Positions 7,725-15,362 of a DNA stretch of 17,629 nucleotides are shown here, piece by piece. Location: contig JAYYUG010000002.1 in assembly GCA_036344135.1 (NCBI GenBank), positions 1 through 17,629 of the forward strand, given 5' to 3'. This DNA is from GCA-002731945 sp036344135 (lineage in GTDB: Bacteria; Pseudomonadota; Alphaproteobacteria; MED-G09). A model generated the notes under the pieces. It searched no databases, was not told the origin of the DNA, and saw only the letters and a list, made by a program, of their open reading frames with translations. The position numbers and the translations under genes were made by a program. The number at the start of each line of letters is the position of its first letter. Within the stretch, counting starts at the first letter, position 1.

Positions 7725-9944
7725 TTATTCGGTTGATTCTATTTGAACTTCTCTATCAGTAGTTGCGACATTTATTATGTAGTGGTAAATGCTTTCCACA
7801 TCTTTTTGTGATAAAACATCAGAAAATGAAGACATCCCATTATCTTTCATTATTCCATCATAGACAATTTCCATGAAGAGTTCATGGCTTTGCTGACTCA
7901 TCAATCGTAAATCCGGAATGTGTGATCCAGCCCTAACCGCTGACCCATGACAGACAGCACAATATTGACCATAAAGCTCTGTTCCTCTTTTGATATCGTA
8001 ATCAGAAGATACTAATATTGGTTGTTCAGGAATAGTTCGGTCTATTAATTCAAGTTTAGGTAATTTAGCTTTTCCACCCAATTTAAATGCTAGCAATCTT
8101 CCGTAATTTCCAAAATGAAGTGAAGCCATATAGTCAGTAGAAAGACCCAAAGAATCACCTCCATGAGAATTTCCTCCACCGGTCCCCGCCAAGATCGTAA
8201 CATATTGTTCTCCATCTACCTCAAAGGTAATAGGCGGAGCAATGATGCTTGTTTGTATATTCTTAGACCATAACAGCTGTCCTGTCTCTGAGTCGTAGGA
8301 ATCAAAGGTACCCATACCGTTACCTTGAAATATTATACCAGCTTTAGTAGCCAAAACCCCACCGTTCCAATGATTCGGGTGGTTTATAATCCATTCAGTT
8401 TTACCGGTTAAAGGGTCAAATGCTTTTAAAAAACCGTGTGGTGCAGGTGCATCAGGGGTATCTAAGGCAATTTCAATATACTTTGCTAACTCTATTCCTA
8501 GGTTCCATGTGTTAGGTTTAAATTTAAGTTTTCCGGTTTTTTCCCATTCTTCAGACATTTTATAAATAACAGGAGCTTCAAGTGCAGGTATATAAACCAA
8601 GCCGAGATTTGCATCATAAGCCATTGATTGCCAGTTGTGACCACCTAAAGCCCCAGGAACTATCCATTGCTTTTCTTTAAGATAGTCTTTTTCAAGGTTT
8701 TCAACTGGTCGACCCGTATTCATATCAACATGAGTAGCCCAATTTACTGTCACATAATTATGAGCCCTCAATAATTCCCCATCTTCTCTATCCAAAACAT
8801 AAAAGAAACCATTTTTAGGTGCTTGCATGAGTACTTTTCTTTTAACGCCATCTACTTCCATATCAGCAAGCATTATATCTTGAACAGCAGTGTAATCCCA
8901 ATTATCACCTGGTGTAGTCTGGTAGTACCATTTCATTTCACCTGTATTGGCATCAAGCGCAACAATTGAAGACAGAAAAAGATTGTCTCCCCCGCCAGGT
9001 GACCTTATAACCCTTGTCCATGGAGATCCATTTCCGACACCTATATAAAGTTGATTGAAATCTGGGTCATATACAATGGAATTCCATACTGTTCCTCCCC
9101 CACCTATTTTCCACCACTCACCGCCTTTCCAGGTTTTTGCAGCTAATTCCATTTCCGTATGTTCAAATGGAAGAGAGGGATCACCTGGTACTGTATAAAA
9201 CCTCCAAACTAATTCACCACTTTCCGTATCGAAGGCTGATACATATCCTCTTACACCGTATTCGGCACCACCATTCCCTATAAAGACTTTATCATTGGCA
9301 ATCCTAGGTGCACCCGTGATAGTATAATCTCTGGACCTATCAATCAGTGTGTTGATCTCCCATACAAGATTTCCAGTTTTTGCATTAAGTTTTACTAATC
9401 TTCCATCCAAAGTTGCAAAAAATAAGTAACCCTTCCAAACGGCAGCTCCCCTATTGACAACATCACAACAAGCTTTTCTTCCCCAGTCTTTGGGAACTTC
9501 TGGATCATAAACCCATATTTCACTTCCAGTTCTCGCATCTATTGCATATACGATACTCCATTCACTAGTAAGAAACATTATTCCATCTTCAACAATGGGA
9601 GTTGATTCGAGAGCTCTTGTGCTGTTCATATCGAACGACCACTCTAGCTCAAGATCGTTAATATTATTTTTATTGATTTGTGTTAAAGGAGAAAATCTCT
9701 GTTCTTCATAGTTTCTACCGTATGATAACCAATTACCAGGTTCATTATCAGCATCTATGATCCTTTCTTGTGTTATATAGGCAAATTCAGGTTCGATTAA
9801 AGATTCAGCTGTATTTTCTATTATTGGTGTATTTGAAACCGAATTATCAATGTTATTCTTTGTTGTATTGTTAGTAATATTTTGTGAAATAAAGATTCCT
9901 ACTAAGATTGCTATAAAGATTAGAAGGTAGTTACGAAGTCTCAA
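7725..9944 (-). CDS. PQQ-dependent quinohaemoprotein alcohol dehydrogenase (canonical paralogue)
   Basis: 739 residues with signal or anchor (about 5-20), an Asn/Thr-rich linker (21-45), the PQQ propeller and a cytochrome c domain (CAVCH at 662-666, distal Met704 in NGMSSF). The active-site set is complete: Cys159-Cys160, Ca-ligand Glu228 in GAEYGVRG, Asn305, Asp350 in DNWDYT, with Thr352 indicating calcium rather than lanthanide use. The wording around the active site (DNWDYT, HAPKNGFF-like QAPKNGFF) resembles type II quinohaemoprotein ethanol dehydrogenase of Comamonas. It should oxidise primary alcohols or aldehydes in the periplasm and pass electrons to a c-type cytochrome. The start is TTG at 9944, supported by AGGAG at 9952-9956. 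It lies between a CysQ-like gene and its own tandem paralogue, all same strand, so co-transcription is likely. Confidence 0.95.
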   Translation of the reverse strand: MRLRNYLLIFIAILVGIFISQNITNNTTKNNIDNSVSNTPIIENTAESLIEPEFAYITQERIIDADNEPGNWLSYGRNYEEQRFSPLTQINKNNINDLELEWSFDMNSTRALESTPIVEDGIMFLTSEWSIVYAIDARTGSEIWVYDPEVPKDWGRKACCDVVNRGAAVWKGYLFFATLDGRLVKLNAKTGNLVWEINTLIDRSRDYTITGAPRIANDKVFIGNGGAEYGVRGYVSAFDTESGELVWRFYTVPGDPSLPFEHTEMELAAKTWKGGEWWKIGGGGTVWNSIVYDPDFNQLYIGVGNGSPWTRVIRSPGGGDNLFLSSIVALDANTGEMKWYYQTTPGDNWDYTAVQDIMLADMEVDGVKRKVLMQAPKNGFFYVLDREDGELLRAHNYVTVNWATHVDMNTGRPVENLEKDYLKEKQWIVPGALGGHNWQSMAYDANLGLVYIPALEAPVIYKMSEEWEKTGKLKFKPNTWNLGIELAKYIEIALDTPDAPAPHGFLKAFDPLTGKTEWIINHPNHWNGGVLATKAGIIFQGNGMGTFDSYDSETGQLLWSKNIQTSIIAPPITFEVDGEQYVTILAGTGGGNSHGGDSLGLSTDYMASLHFGNYGRLLAFKLGGKAKLPKLELIDRTIPEQPILVSSDYDIKRGTELYGQYCAVCHGSAVRAGSHIPDLRLMSQQSHELFMEIVYDGIMKDNGMSSFSDVLSQKDVESIYHYIINVATTDREVQIESTE

Positions 9945-9951
9945 TTAAATT

Positions 9952-9956
9952 CTCCT
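9952..9956 (-). promoter_or_regulatory. Strong Shine-Dalgarno for a TTG start
   Basis: AGGAG on the minus strand lies 7 bases upstream of the TTG at 9942-9944. No in-frame ATG exists between it and the hydrophobic segment, so the TTG is the credible start of the canonical PQQ dehydrogenase. Confidence 0.7.
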
Positions 9957-9983
9957 TTTGGAAGTATGAAGATATTATATGAG

Positions 9984-10775
9984 TTAAAAATTCGTTGCAA
10001 TAAAATCTGGGTTTAAAAAATTTTCTCCTTCTTTTCCATATTGCAGCTCTGATTTATCCATTTTTCTAACATTTCCACCTGCAGCCTTAAGTATAGCGTG
10101 ACCTGCCGCCACATCCCATTCACGTGTAGGGCCCAAACGTGGATATAATTCCGCTATACCAGAAGCAATGAGACAAAATTTTATGGAGGATCCCGATATT
10201 ATTGTATTTTTGATGTTATAATTTTTTAGAAATTTGTCTGTCTTTTCATTATTATGTGATCGGCTTATGGTAACTGTTAAAGGGTTTTTAGAAATGGGAT
10301 TAACGGATATTTGCCTTTTATTTTGAAAGGGAACTTCTTCAACGTCATGACTAAATTCAATTTCATAAGCTTTATTTTCTAAACCTGAAAAATACATCTT
10401 CTTCTTTGCGGGAGCATAAATCACTCCCGCTACAGGTATTTTATTTTTTATGAAAGCAATATTTATTGTGAATTCATCGTTTTTATTTATGAATTCATTA
10501 GTTCCATCTATTGGATCAACCAAGAAAAAAGAGTCTTCAAGATTAGGAATTTTTCCTATTTTATAAGACTCTTCAGATATAGTAGGAATGTTTGGGTAAT
10601 CCTCGTAAAGACCAGCTAATATTACATTATCGGCCTTGATGTCAGCTTGGGTTAAGGGAGACCTATCTTCTTTAAGTTGAGTTTGAATTTCTCCTTCATA
10701 AATATTCATAACTTCTTTTCCAGCTTTGTGCACAAGGGAGATAAGGTCCTTTATAATTGGAGTTTTTTCTGACAT
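9984..10775 (-). CDS. cysQ: CysQ-like 3'(2'),5'-bisphosphate nucleotidase (IMPase family)
   Basis: 263-residue soluble phosphatase of the inositol monophosphatase superfamily. Metal-binding motifs are complete: SEES (67-70, Glu69), VDPIDGTNEF (86-95, Asp87 and Asp90) and EWDVAAG (219-225, Asp221). TNEF after DPIDG and overall length fit CysQ, which hydrolyses 3'-phosphoadenosine 5'-phosphate to AMP during sulphate assimilation; specificity inside this superfamily cannot be proved by eye, and inositol or other sugar phosphates remain possible. The ATG at 10775 has no strong Shine-Dalgarno (upstream is ACTATCTTTTT). It is the first gene of a minus-strand run that continues into two PQQ dehydrogenases after a 39-base gap, and it diverges from mnmA. 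A functional link to alcohol oxidation is not evident. Confidence 0.85.
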   Translation of the reverse strand: MSEKTPIIKDLISLVHKAGKEVMNIYEGEIQTQLKEDRSPLTQADIKADNVILAGLYEDYPNIPTISEESYKIGKIPNLEDSFFLVDPIDGTNEFINKNDEFTINIAFIKNKIPVAGVIYAPAKKKMYFSGLENKAYEIEFSHDVEEVPFQNKRQISVNPISKNPLTVTISRSHNNEKTDKFLKNYNIKNTIISGSSIKFCLIASGIAELYPRLGPTREWDVAAGHAILKAAGGNVRKMDKSELQYGKEGENFLNPDFIATNF

Positions 10776-10843
10776 AAAAAGATAGTATCAATTTTAAAGG
10801 CGGTTTAACATAAAATAAACTTTTACTCTTTTTCATATATAGA

Positions 10844-10873
10844 TTGAAAGATAAGACTATATTGTTCTATAAG
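10844..10873 (+). promoter_or_regulatory. Putative mnmA promoter
   Basis: TTGAAA at 10844-10849 and TATAAG at 10868-10873 are separated by 18 bases, a sigma-70-like pair. Transcription would begin near 10880, about 15 bases before the ATG at 10895. This supports that ATG rather than the in-frame TTG at 10844, which would then lie in the promoter. Confidence 0.45.
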
Positions 10874-10894
10874 GAAAAAAATAAAGAGAACCGA

Positions 10895-12019
10895 ATGATA
10901 CCTAAAATTAATCTTGATTTACCTAAAGGACCTGAAAAGTCAAAGGTAGTGGTCGCAATGTCTGGAGGTGTAGACTCATCTACATCGGCTGCTTTAGTCA
11001 AAGCTTCAGGTTATTCCGTAATTGGAATAACGCTTCAATTATATGATCACGGTGCTGCGATTAATAAAAAAGGAAGTTGTTGTTCTGGTCAAGATATATA
11101 CGATGCCAGAGAGGTAGCTTCTGATCTTGGCATTCCACACTATGTCCTTGATTATCAAGACTTATTTAAAAGAAAGGTTATAGACGATTTTGCTAATTCC
11201 TATCAGATTGGTGAGACTCCTATTCCTTGTGTGTTGTGTAATGAAAAAGTGAAATTTGATGATCTATACAAAACAGCTAAAGATCTAGGAGCCGATGCCT
11301 TAGTCACAGGTCATTACATCCTCACCAATAAGGGTAAGAATGGAAGACAAATGTTTAGGGCAAAAGATATTGAAAAAGATCAAAGTTATTTTTTATTCAA
11401 AACTACCAAAAAACAACTTGATTTTTTACGTTTTCCTCTTGGGTCTTTTAAAAAAGATGAAATAAGAAAAATTGCAAGAGAAATTGGTCTTGAAGTTTCT
11501 GATAAACCCGATAGCCAAGACATTTGTTTTGTACCAAATGGAAAATATTCTGAGGTCCTTAAAAAGATTAATCCGGATAACCTAAAACCAGGTTTATTAT
11601 TGGATACCAATGGAAATGTTCTAGGTAATCATGAAGGTATAGTTAATTTTACTGTAGGGCAGAGGAGGGGATTAGGTATCTCTTCAGGCAACCCACTTTA
11701 TGTAGTGAAGATTGACGCAGAAAATCAAAATGTAGTGGTTGGGTCCAAAGAAGATCTAAAGAAAAGAAATATCCTGATACGAGATTTAAACTGGATTGGG
11801 GATGAAAAATTAGCAAATAATTCAATTAAAGAAATAAAAATTAAAGCGAAGATACGTTCGACACAAGAACCGGAACCAGCAAGGCTTTGTTTTAATCATG
11901 GCAAAATACATGTTAATTTTGATGATCATGTAGAAGGAGTTTCACCAGGGCAAGCATGTGTTTTTTATGATTTTAAGAATTCAACCCGTGTTCTTGGGGG
12001 AGGATGGATAACTTCTTAA
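10895..12019 (+). CDS. mnmA: tRNA-specific 2-thiouridylase MnmA
   Basis: Cytosolic enzyme that adds sulphur to U34 of tRNA-Lys, -Glu and -Gln, taking persulphide from the sulphur relay. From the ATG at 10895 the protein has 374 residues, the normal length. It contains the ATP-binding PP-loop SGGVDSS (23-29), the ITLQLYDHGAA wording typical of alphaproteobacterial members, the nucleophile Cys115 in CVLCNEKVKF, and the second catalytic Cys211 in DSQDICFVP. The C-terminal beta-barrel carries TVGQRRGLG. A TTG at 10844 would add 17 residues, but it overlaps a likely promoter, whereas the ATG has GAGAA about 6-9 bases upstream. The next gene is tRNA-Met, which is not an MnmA substrate. Confidence 0.96.
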   Translation: MIPKINLDLPKGPEKSKVVVAMSGGVDSSTSAALVKASGYSVIGITLQLYDHGAAINKKGSCCSGQDIYDAREVASDLGIPHYVLDYQDLFKRKVIDDFANSYQIGETPIPCVLCNEKVKFDDLYKTAKDLGADALVTGHYILTNKGKNGRQMFRAKDIEKDQSYFLFKTTKKQLDFLRFPLGSFKKDEIRKIAREIGLEVSDKPDSQDICFVPNGKYSEVLKKINPDNLKPGLLLDTNGNVLGNHEGIVNFTVGQRRGLGISSGNPLYVVKIDAENQNVVVGSKEDLKKRNILIRDLNWIGDEKLANNSIKEIKIKAKIRSTQEPEPARLCFNHGKIHVNFDDHVEGVSPGQACVFYDFKNSTRVLGGGWITS

Positions 12020-12026
12020 TGTTGTG

Positions 12027-12054
12027 TTGACATTTATAACCCCTAAGGATTAAT
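12027..12054 (+). promoter_or_regulatory. Promoter of tRNA-Met
   Basis: A consensus -35 TTGACA at 12027-12032 is followed after 16 bases by ATTAAT at 12049-12054. Transcription would start near 12061, giving a leader of about 9 bases before the tRNA. It lies just after the mnmA stop, so the tRNA and the phosphatase gene behind it probably have their own transcription unit. Confidence 0.55.
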
Positions 12055-12069
12055 GGAACATAGAGCAAT

Positions 12070-12146
12070 GGCGGGGTAGCTCAGTTGGTTAGAGCGGCGG
12101 AATCATAATCCGCGTGTCGGGGGTTCAAATCCCTCCCCCGCTACCA
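12070..12146 (+). tRNA. tRNA-Met (CAU), elongator type
   Basis: The 77 bases fold as a standard cloverleaf. The acceptor stem is GGCGGGG with CCCCGCT (first pair G-U), the D-stem GCTC/GAGC, the anticodon stem GCGGA/TCCGC with loop ATCATAA and anticodon CAT at 12104-12106, and the T-stem GGGGG/CCCTC with loop TTCAAAT. CCA is encoded. The paired G-U end excludes initiator tRNA, whose first pair is a mismatch. CAU can also be tRNA-Ile decoding AUA after lysidine modification, but the whole sequence matches what I know of alphaproteobacterial elongator tRNA-Met. Confidence 0.95.
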
Positions 12147-12161
12147 TCAAGGAAAAATGGA

Positions 12162-12905
12162 ATGAATGATAAATATATAGAACTTGATGGAGCAAGTAAT
12201 TTTAGAGATTTAGGCGGTTATCTTACAAGTAACGGTAAGATTGTTAAAAAGGGTTACATATTTAGATCTGATCACCTCTCGCACCTTACCAACGAAGATT
12301 TAGAAACAGTCAAAGAATTAGGTATTAAAACTGTATGTGATTTTCGAAGTGATGAGGAGGTTAAGATTTTTCCTTCTATGTTTGATGAGGACTCCGAACC
12401 ATGCTTGCATCGTATTCCCATTAAAACTCTAGGAAATCAAGACCTACAAAGGTTAGCCGAAAAAGAGAATGTTACAAGCCAAGAATTAGCAGATGCGTTA
12501 AAAGAACATTATGTTCTCTATGTAAATCAACATAAAGAACGTTATAAATTTTTTTTAAATACTCTTGCGTATAAGGATATTCCAATAGTATTCCATTGTT
12601 TTGCGGGTAAAGATAGAACTGGATTTGGAGCGTTGCTTTTTTTAAGTATTTTGGGAGTAAGTAAAGAATTGATTATTGAGGACTATTTGCTAACTAATGT
12701 TTTTTACAAGGGACCGAAGATTAACGACTGGAGAGAAATAGCCTCTGATACTATTCGACCTCTTCTAGAAGCAAGAACCGATTATATTGATGCGGCCTTT
12801 AATGAGATAGAAAGGAGGCATGAAAATGTTGAACAATACGTTTTGAAAGAATTGGAAATTGGGGGTGATACGATTACTTTGATTAAAGATAGATATTTGG
12901 AGTAG
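12162..12905 (+). CDS. Tyrosine-protein-phosphatase-family enzyme (PtpB/LipA-like)
   Basis: 247-residue cysteine phosphatase of the Y_phosphatase3 type. The P-loop HCFAGKDRTG (145-154) has nucleophile Cys146 and Arg152 in CX5R, with the Lys and Asp (AGKDR) typical of the PtpB/LipA group that acts on phosphotyrosine and phosphoinositides. The N-terminal signature NFRDLGGY (13-20) and FRSDHLSHLT (34-43) also match. There is no signal peptide, so it is cytosolic. The ATG at 12162 is chosen: AAGGA lies 8 bases upstream, while the longer in-frame reading begins inside the tRNA. It lies 15 bases after tRNA-Met and is probably co-transcribed. Its physiological substrate is unknown. It converges on a small minus-strand gene 6 bases further on. 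Confidence 0.88.
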   Translation: MNDKYIELDGASNFRDLGGYLTSNGKIVKKGYIFRSDHLSHLTNEDLETVKELGIKTVCDFRSDEEVKIFPSMFDEDSEPCLHRIPIKTLGNQDLQRLAEKENVTSQELADALKEHYVLYVNQHKERYKFFLNTLAYKDIPIVFHCFAGKDRTGFGALLFLSILGVSKELIIEDYLLTNVFYKGPKINDWREIASDTIRPLLEARTDYIDAAFNEIERRHENVEQYVLKELEIGGDTITLIKDRYLE

Positions 12906-12911
12906 ACATTG

Positions 12912-13130
12912 TTATTCTTTTACGAATGTGACAGCGTAAAACTCTTCTCCATCGAATAGATCTTTTGCACCATCAACATCCTCAATAATCTGAAATCTCC
13001 TTGGAACTATTGTTCCTTCCATTCGATAGCCCTTAGCACTCATATTTTTTTTATGAAACTCCATTGCAGCAGGGGTAAACTCTTTCGCAAGGACGGTAAT
13101 TCTATCTGCTTTTTTGTCTTCTTTATTCAT
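12912..13130 (-). CDS. Small conserved-looking protein, 72 residues, function unknown
   Basis: I do not recognise the family. The 72-residue protein is highly charged and has no membrane span. An N-terminal stretch rich in Lys and Glu (1-31) is followed by GYRMEGTIVPRR (34-45) and FDGEEFYAVTFVKE at the end, a helix-then-strands pattern fitting a compact alpha/beta fold. The ATG has GAG 6 bases upstream. It lies 18 bases downstream of the hydroxyacid dehydrogenase on the same strand, so it is likely the last gene of that operon. An overlapping plus-strand frame is less likely to be coding. Existence is probable from the position and balanced composition, but it rests on no homology. Confidence 0.6.
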   Translation of the reverse strand: MNKEDKKADRITVLAKEFTPAAMEFHKKNMSAKGYRMEGTIVPRRFQIIEDVDGAKDLFDGEEFYAVTFVKE

Positions 13131-13148
13131 TTTAATCTCATTCTTAAA

Positions 13149-14171
13149 CTATTTTCCTGCATTTCCATAGAAAACGAAACCAGGGGGCTCAATACCATTT
13201 TTGAAATCCTTCAAATTATTAACTATAGATATAGCTCTTCTTTCATCTGATTCCATTGTATGCGCAGAATTATGCGGTGTCATTATAATGTTTTTAAGAT
13301 CTTGGAAAGGAAATTTTGAGGGTCTTGGGTTTTTAATATCCTTATTTGTGTATGGATAAACCCACCAAGTATCTATAGCTGCACCAGCTATTTTATTTTC
13401 TTTCAAATGGTTAAAAAGATCTTCTTCATTGCAGACGTTTCCTCTGGAAATATTAATTAGATAAGATGATTTTTTCATTTTACTCAATGTATCTTTATTT
13501 ATAAGATTTTTAGATTGTTTATTTAAATCGCATGCCAGAACGATATAGTCGCTTTCATTAAGTATTTTATCCATTTCATCTATGGAGCCGTGCCAGTCTA
13601 AAAATTTAGGTATATCTATTTTAGATTTTCTGTTTACACCATAAACCCTCATGCCAAGAGATTTTGCTCTTTTAGCTGTTTCTATTCCTATTAAACCGTA
13701 ACCTATTATACCTAGAGTTTTTCCAAAAACTTCACCATGCATGGTATTTGGATCTGACAATGTCCCTGTTCTTTCCCAAGAACCATTTCGAAAATCTTTT
13801 TCAGTAGGCAGTAGTTCTATCGCAAGAGCAATAATAGTACCTATAATATATTCAGAAATTGGAATTTCGTGACCGGCACAATTGGCAATCATTATTTCCT
13901 CTGGAATCAGGTTTCTATCAATCCATTCTGTACCAGCAAAAGGTATTTGAATAAGTTTGAGGTTCTTTGCTTCAGACAATTGCCTAAAAACGTTACCGTA
14001 AGTTAGAGCATCTGATGCCGGAATTATAACATCAGCATTCTTAATCACTTCCGAAAGCTTTTCAGATCCTTCTGAAGGTTGCCATTTGTTTATGTTCCAA
14101 GATTCTTCCAAGCCTTTTTTTAGTCCAGGAAATAAAGGATTACATTTTTCACCAAGAAGAAGAAGATTCAT
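13149..14171 (-). CDS. D-isomer-specific 2-hydroxyacid dehydrogenase-like protein
   Basis: 340-residue NAD(P)-dependent oxidoreductase of the D-2-hydroxyacid dehydrogenase superfamily. The split catalytic domain surrounds a Rossmann fold with GxGxxG as GYGLIG (157-162). The family marks present are GKTLGIIGYG, substrate-binding Arg243 in ISRG and His300 in TPHNSAH. The third member of the Arg-Glu-His triad is not Glu: after Asp267 the sequence runs DTWWVYP, placing Tyr272 where PGDH has Glu269. Formate dehydrogenase has Gln there with a similar DxWFPQP, so non-Glu subgroups exist. Its position behind the di-iron protein gene (14-base gap) suggests one operon. It may reduce a 2-oxoacid or oxidise a 2-hydroxyacid; the substrate is unknown. 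No good Shine-Dalgarno precedes the ATG at 14171. Confidence 0.87.
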   Translation of the reverse strand: MNLLLLGEKCNPLFPGLKKGLEESWNINKWQPSEGSEKLSEVIKNADVIIPASDALTYGNVFRQLSEAKNLKLIQIPFAGTEWIDRNLIPEEIMIANCAGHEIPISEYIIGTIIALAIELLPTEKDFRNGSWERTGTLSDPNTMHGEVFGKTLGIIGYGLIGIETAKRAKSLGMRVYGVNRKSKIDIPKFLDWHGSIDEMDKILNESDYIVLACDLNKQSKNLINKDTLSKMKKSSYLINISRGNVCNEEDLFNHLKENKIAGAAIDTWWVYPYTNKDIKNPRPSKFPFQDLKNIIMTPHNSAHTMESDERRAISIVNNLKDFKNGIEPPGFVFYGNAGK

Positions 14172-14185
14172 AATATCAATACTGT

Positions 14186-15322
14186 TTATTCAGCAGCCAC
14201 TAAACTATCAAGACCTAAGAATTTATTTGAGCCACCATTAATACGAATTAATTGCTTGATTCCCTCTTCGGCAATGTCATCACCAACCATCCAGTCACCT
14301 TCTTTGTAAAGTTCTTGAATATCGACGAAGGCTGCGTAATTTCCTGCAGTTCTTTCTGTTATTATTCCTGCTTTTAAAAGGGTTTTTACGAGAACCCGGA
14401 AAATGTTCGTCGCTTCTAACATTTCTTCTCTTAGGTTTTCATCTGTTGCGGCTTCCATCATTATCGACTGCGCCCATTGCCAGTCAATTCCAACCTCTGC
14501 ATAGATATGTTTTTTCTGATCTGGGCTTACTAAATTAAAGAGAAGAACATGAAAAACTTCCCAAGCCCAATCCTCAATCGAATCTCTTTCTTCCTTATTT
14601 AATTTTGGGATCGTTTTATCTGCCCAAATCTTACCAAATTTATGATGAAAGGCTTCATCAGTCATGACCAATTGCATTAATTTTACCAATAATGGATCAT
14701 TGCTAAACTTGTAAAAGGAAGAGAATGCTCCCATAGCTAGACCTTCAACAAGCATTTGCATTCCAACTATTTTTTTCCAGACGATGGGAGTCTGGACAAG
14801 ATCATCAAGGAGGGTTCCTAAAGTATCTCCAACTTGCATGGGTCTACCCCATCTATTTTTTATGTATAATGAAAACGCACTTACATGGCGTGCTTCCTCT
14901 CTCGTTTGATTGGCAACGTATTCTTGTGCTCCGGGATCTATAAAAATATGACACAGACTTGAAGATAAATTTAATGCTCCTTGCTCTCCATGCAATATAG
15001 TAGAAAGAGACCAATAAACATCAAGATTAACCAGTCGGATTTTATCTTTTTCATTAAGTTTTTCGCCAATAGGAGATTGTAGCTCAGGATACATTTCTGG
15101 ATCCGTCAAATACTCATTTTCTAAATCAAAGGGTAATGAGAAATCAATGTATTTTTTGTCCAAAGGATCCCAAAAATGATCATGAGTAGCAGAAATTATT
15201 TTATCAAATGAATCAGAACGACTTCCATATCTGTCTACATCCATCATAGCTCTAAAGTCTTTTGGATCGACAGCCTCATATACTGGATCAGTTGTAATGT
15301 TATTTTTCAATATACCCTCCAT
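14186..15322 (-). CDS. Ferritin-like di-iron protein (R2/monooxygenase-like fold)
   Basis: 378-residue, helix-rich protein with two half-sites of a di-iron four-helix bundle: Glu113 in HGEQGALN, Glu143xxHis146 in REEARHVSAF, Glu193 in LVEGLAMGAF, and Glu223xxHis226 in TDEAFHHKFG. Both halves have 30 residues between first Glu and ExxH, as in ribonucleotide reductase R2, bacterial multicomponent monooxygenase alpha chains and related oxidases. The residue four after His146 is Phe150, whereas tyrosyl-radical R2 proteins have Tyr there. With no NrdA-like gene near, an oxygenase or oxidase role is more likely than reductase R2, by inference. Start uncertain: the ATG at 15322 has AAAGGA only 2 bases before it, while a TTG at 15310 has GGAGG 5 bases before it. 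It sits between an SDR and a hydroxyacid dehydrogenase, all same strand. Confidence 0.85.
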   Translation of the reverse strand: MEGILKNNITTDPVYEAVDPKDFRAMMDVDRYGSRSDSFDKIISATHDHFWDPLDKKYIDFSLPFDLENEYLTDPEMYPELQSPIGEKLNEKDKIRLVNLDVYWSLSTILHGEQGALNLSSSLCHIFIDPGAQEYVANQTREEARHVSAFSLYIKNRWGRPMQVGDTLGTLLDDLVQTPIVWKKIVGMQMLVEGLAMGAFSSFYKFSNDPLLVKLMQLVMTDEAFHHKFGKIWADKTIPKLNKEERDSIEDWAWEVFHVLLFNLVSPDQKKHIYAEVGIDWQWAQSIMMEAATDENLREEMLEATNIFRVLVKTLLKAGIITERTAGNYAAFVDIQELYKEGDWMVGDDIAEEGIKQLIRINGGSNKFLGLDSLVAAE

Positions 15323-15362
15323 TATCCTTTGAATGTTATAATATTAAAAAAAATAGGCAATA

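Noticed and set aside
12114..12161. N-terminal extension of the phosphatase beginning inside tRNA-Met
   Set aside because: The extra residues come from translating tRNA sequence; the ATG at 12162 has a proper ribosome site and matches the family start.
13053..13250. 65-codon plus-strand frame
   Set aside because: It is antisense to the small protein and the dehydrogenase C-terminus, with hydrophobic low-complexity composition and no ribosome site.
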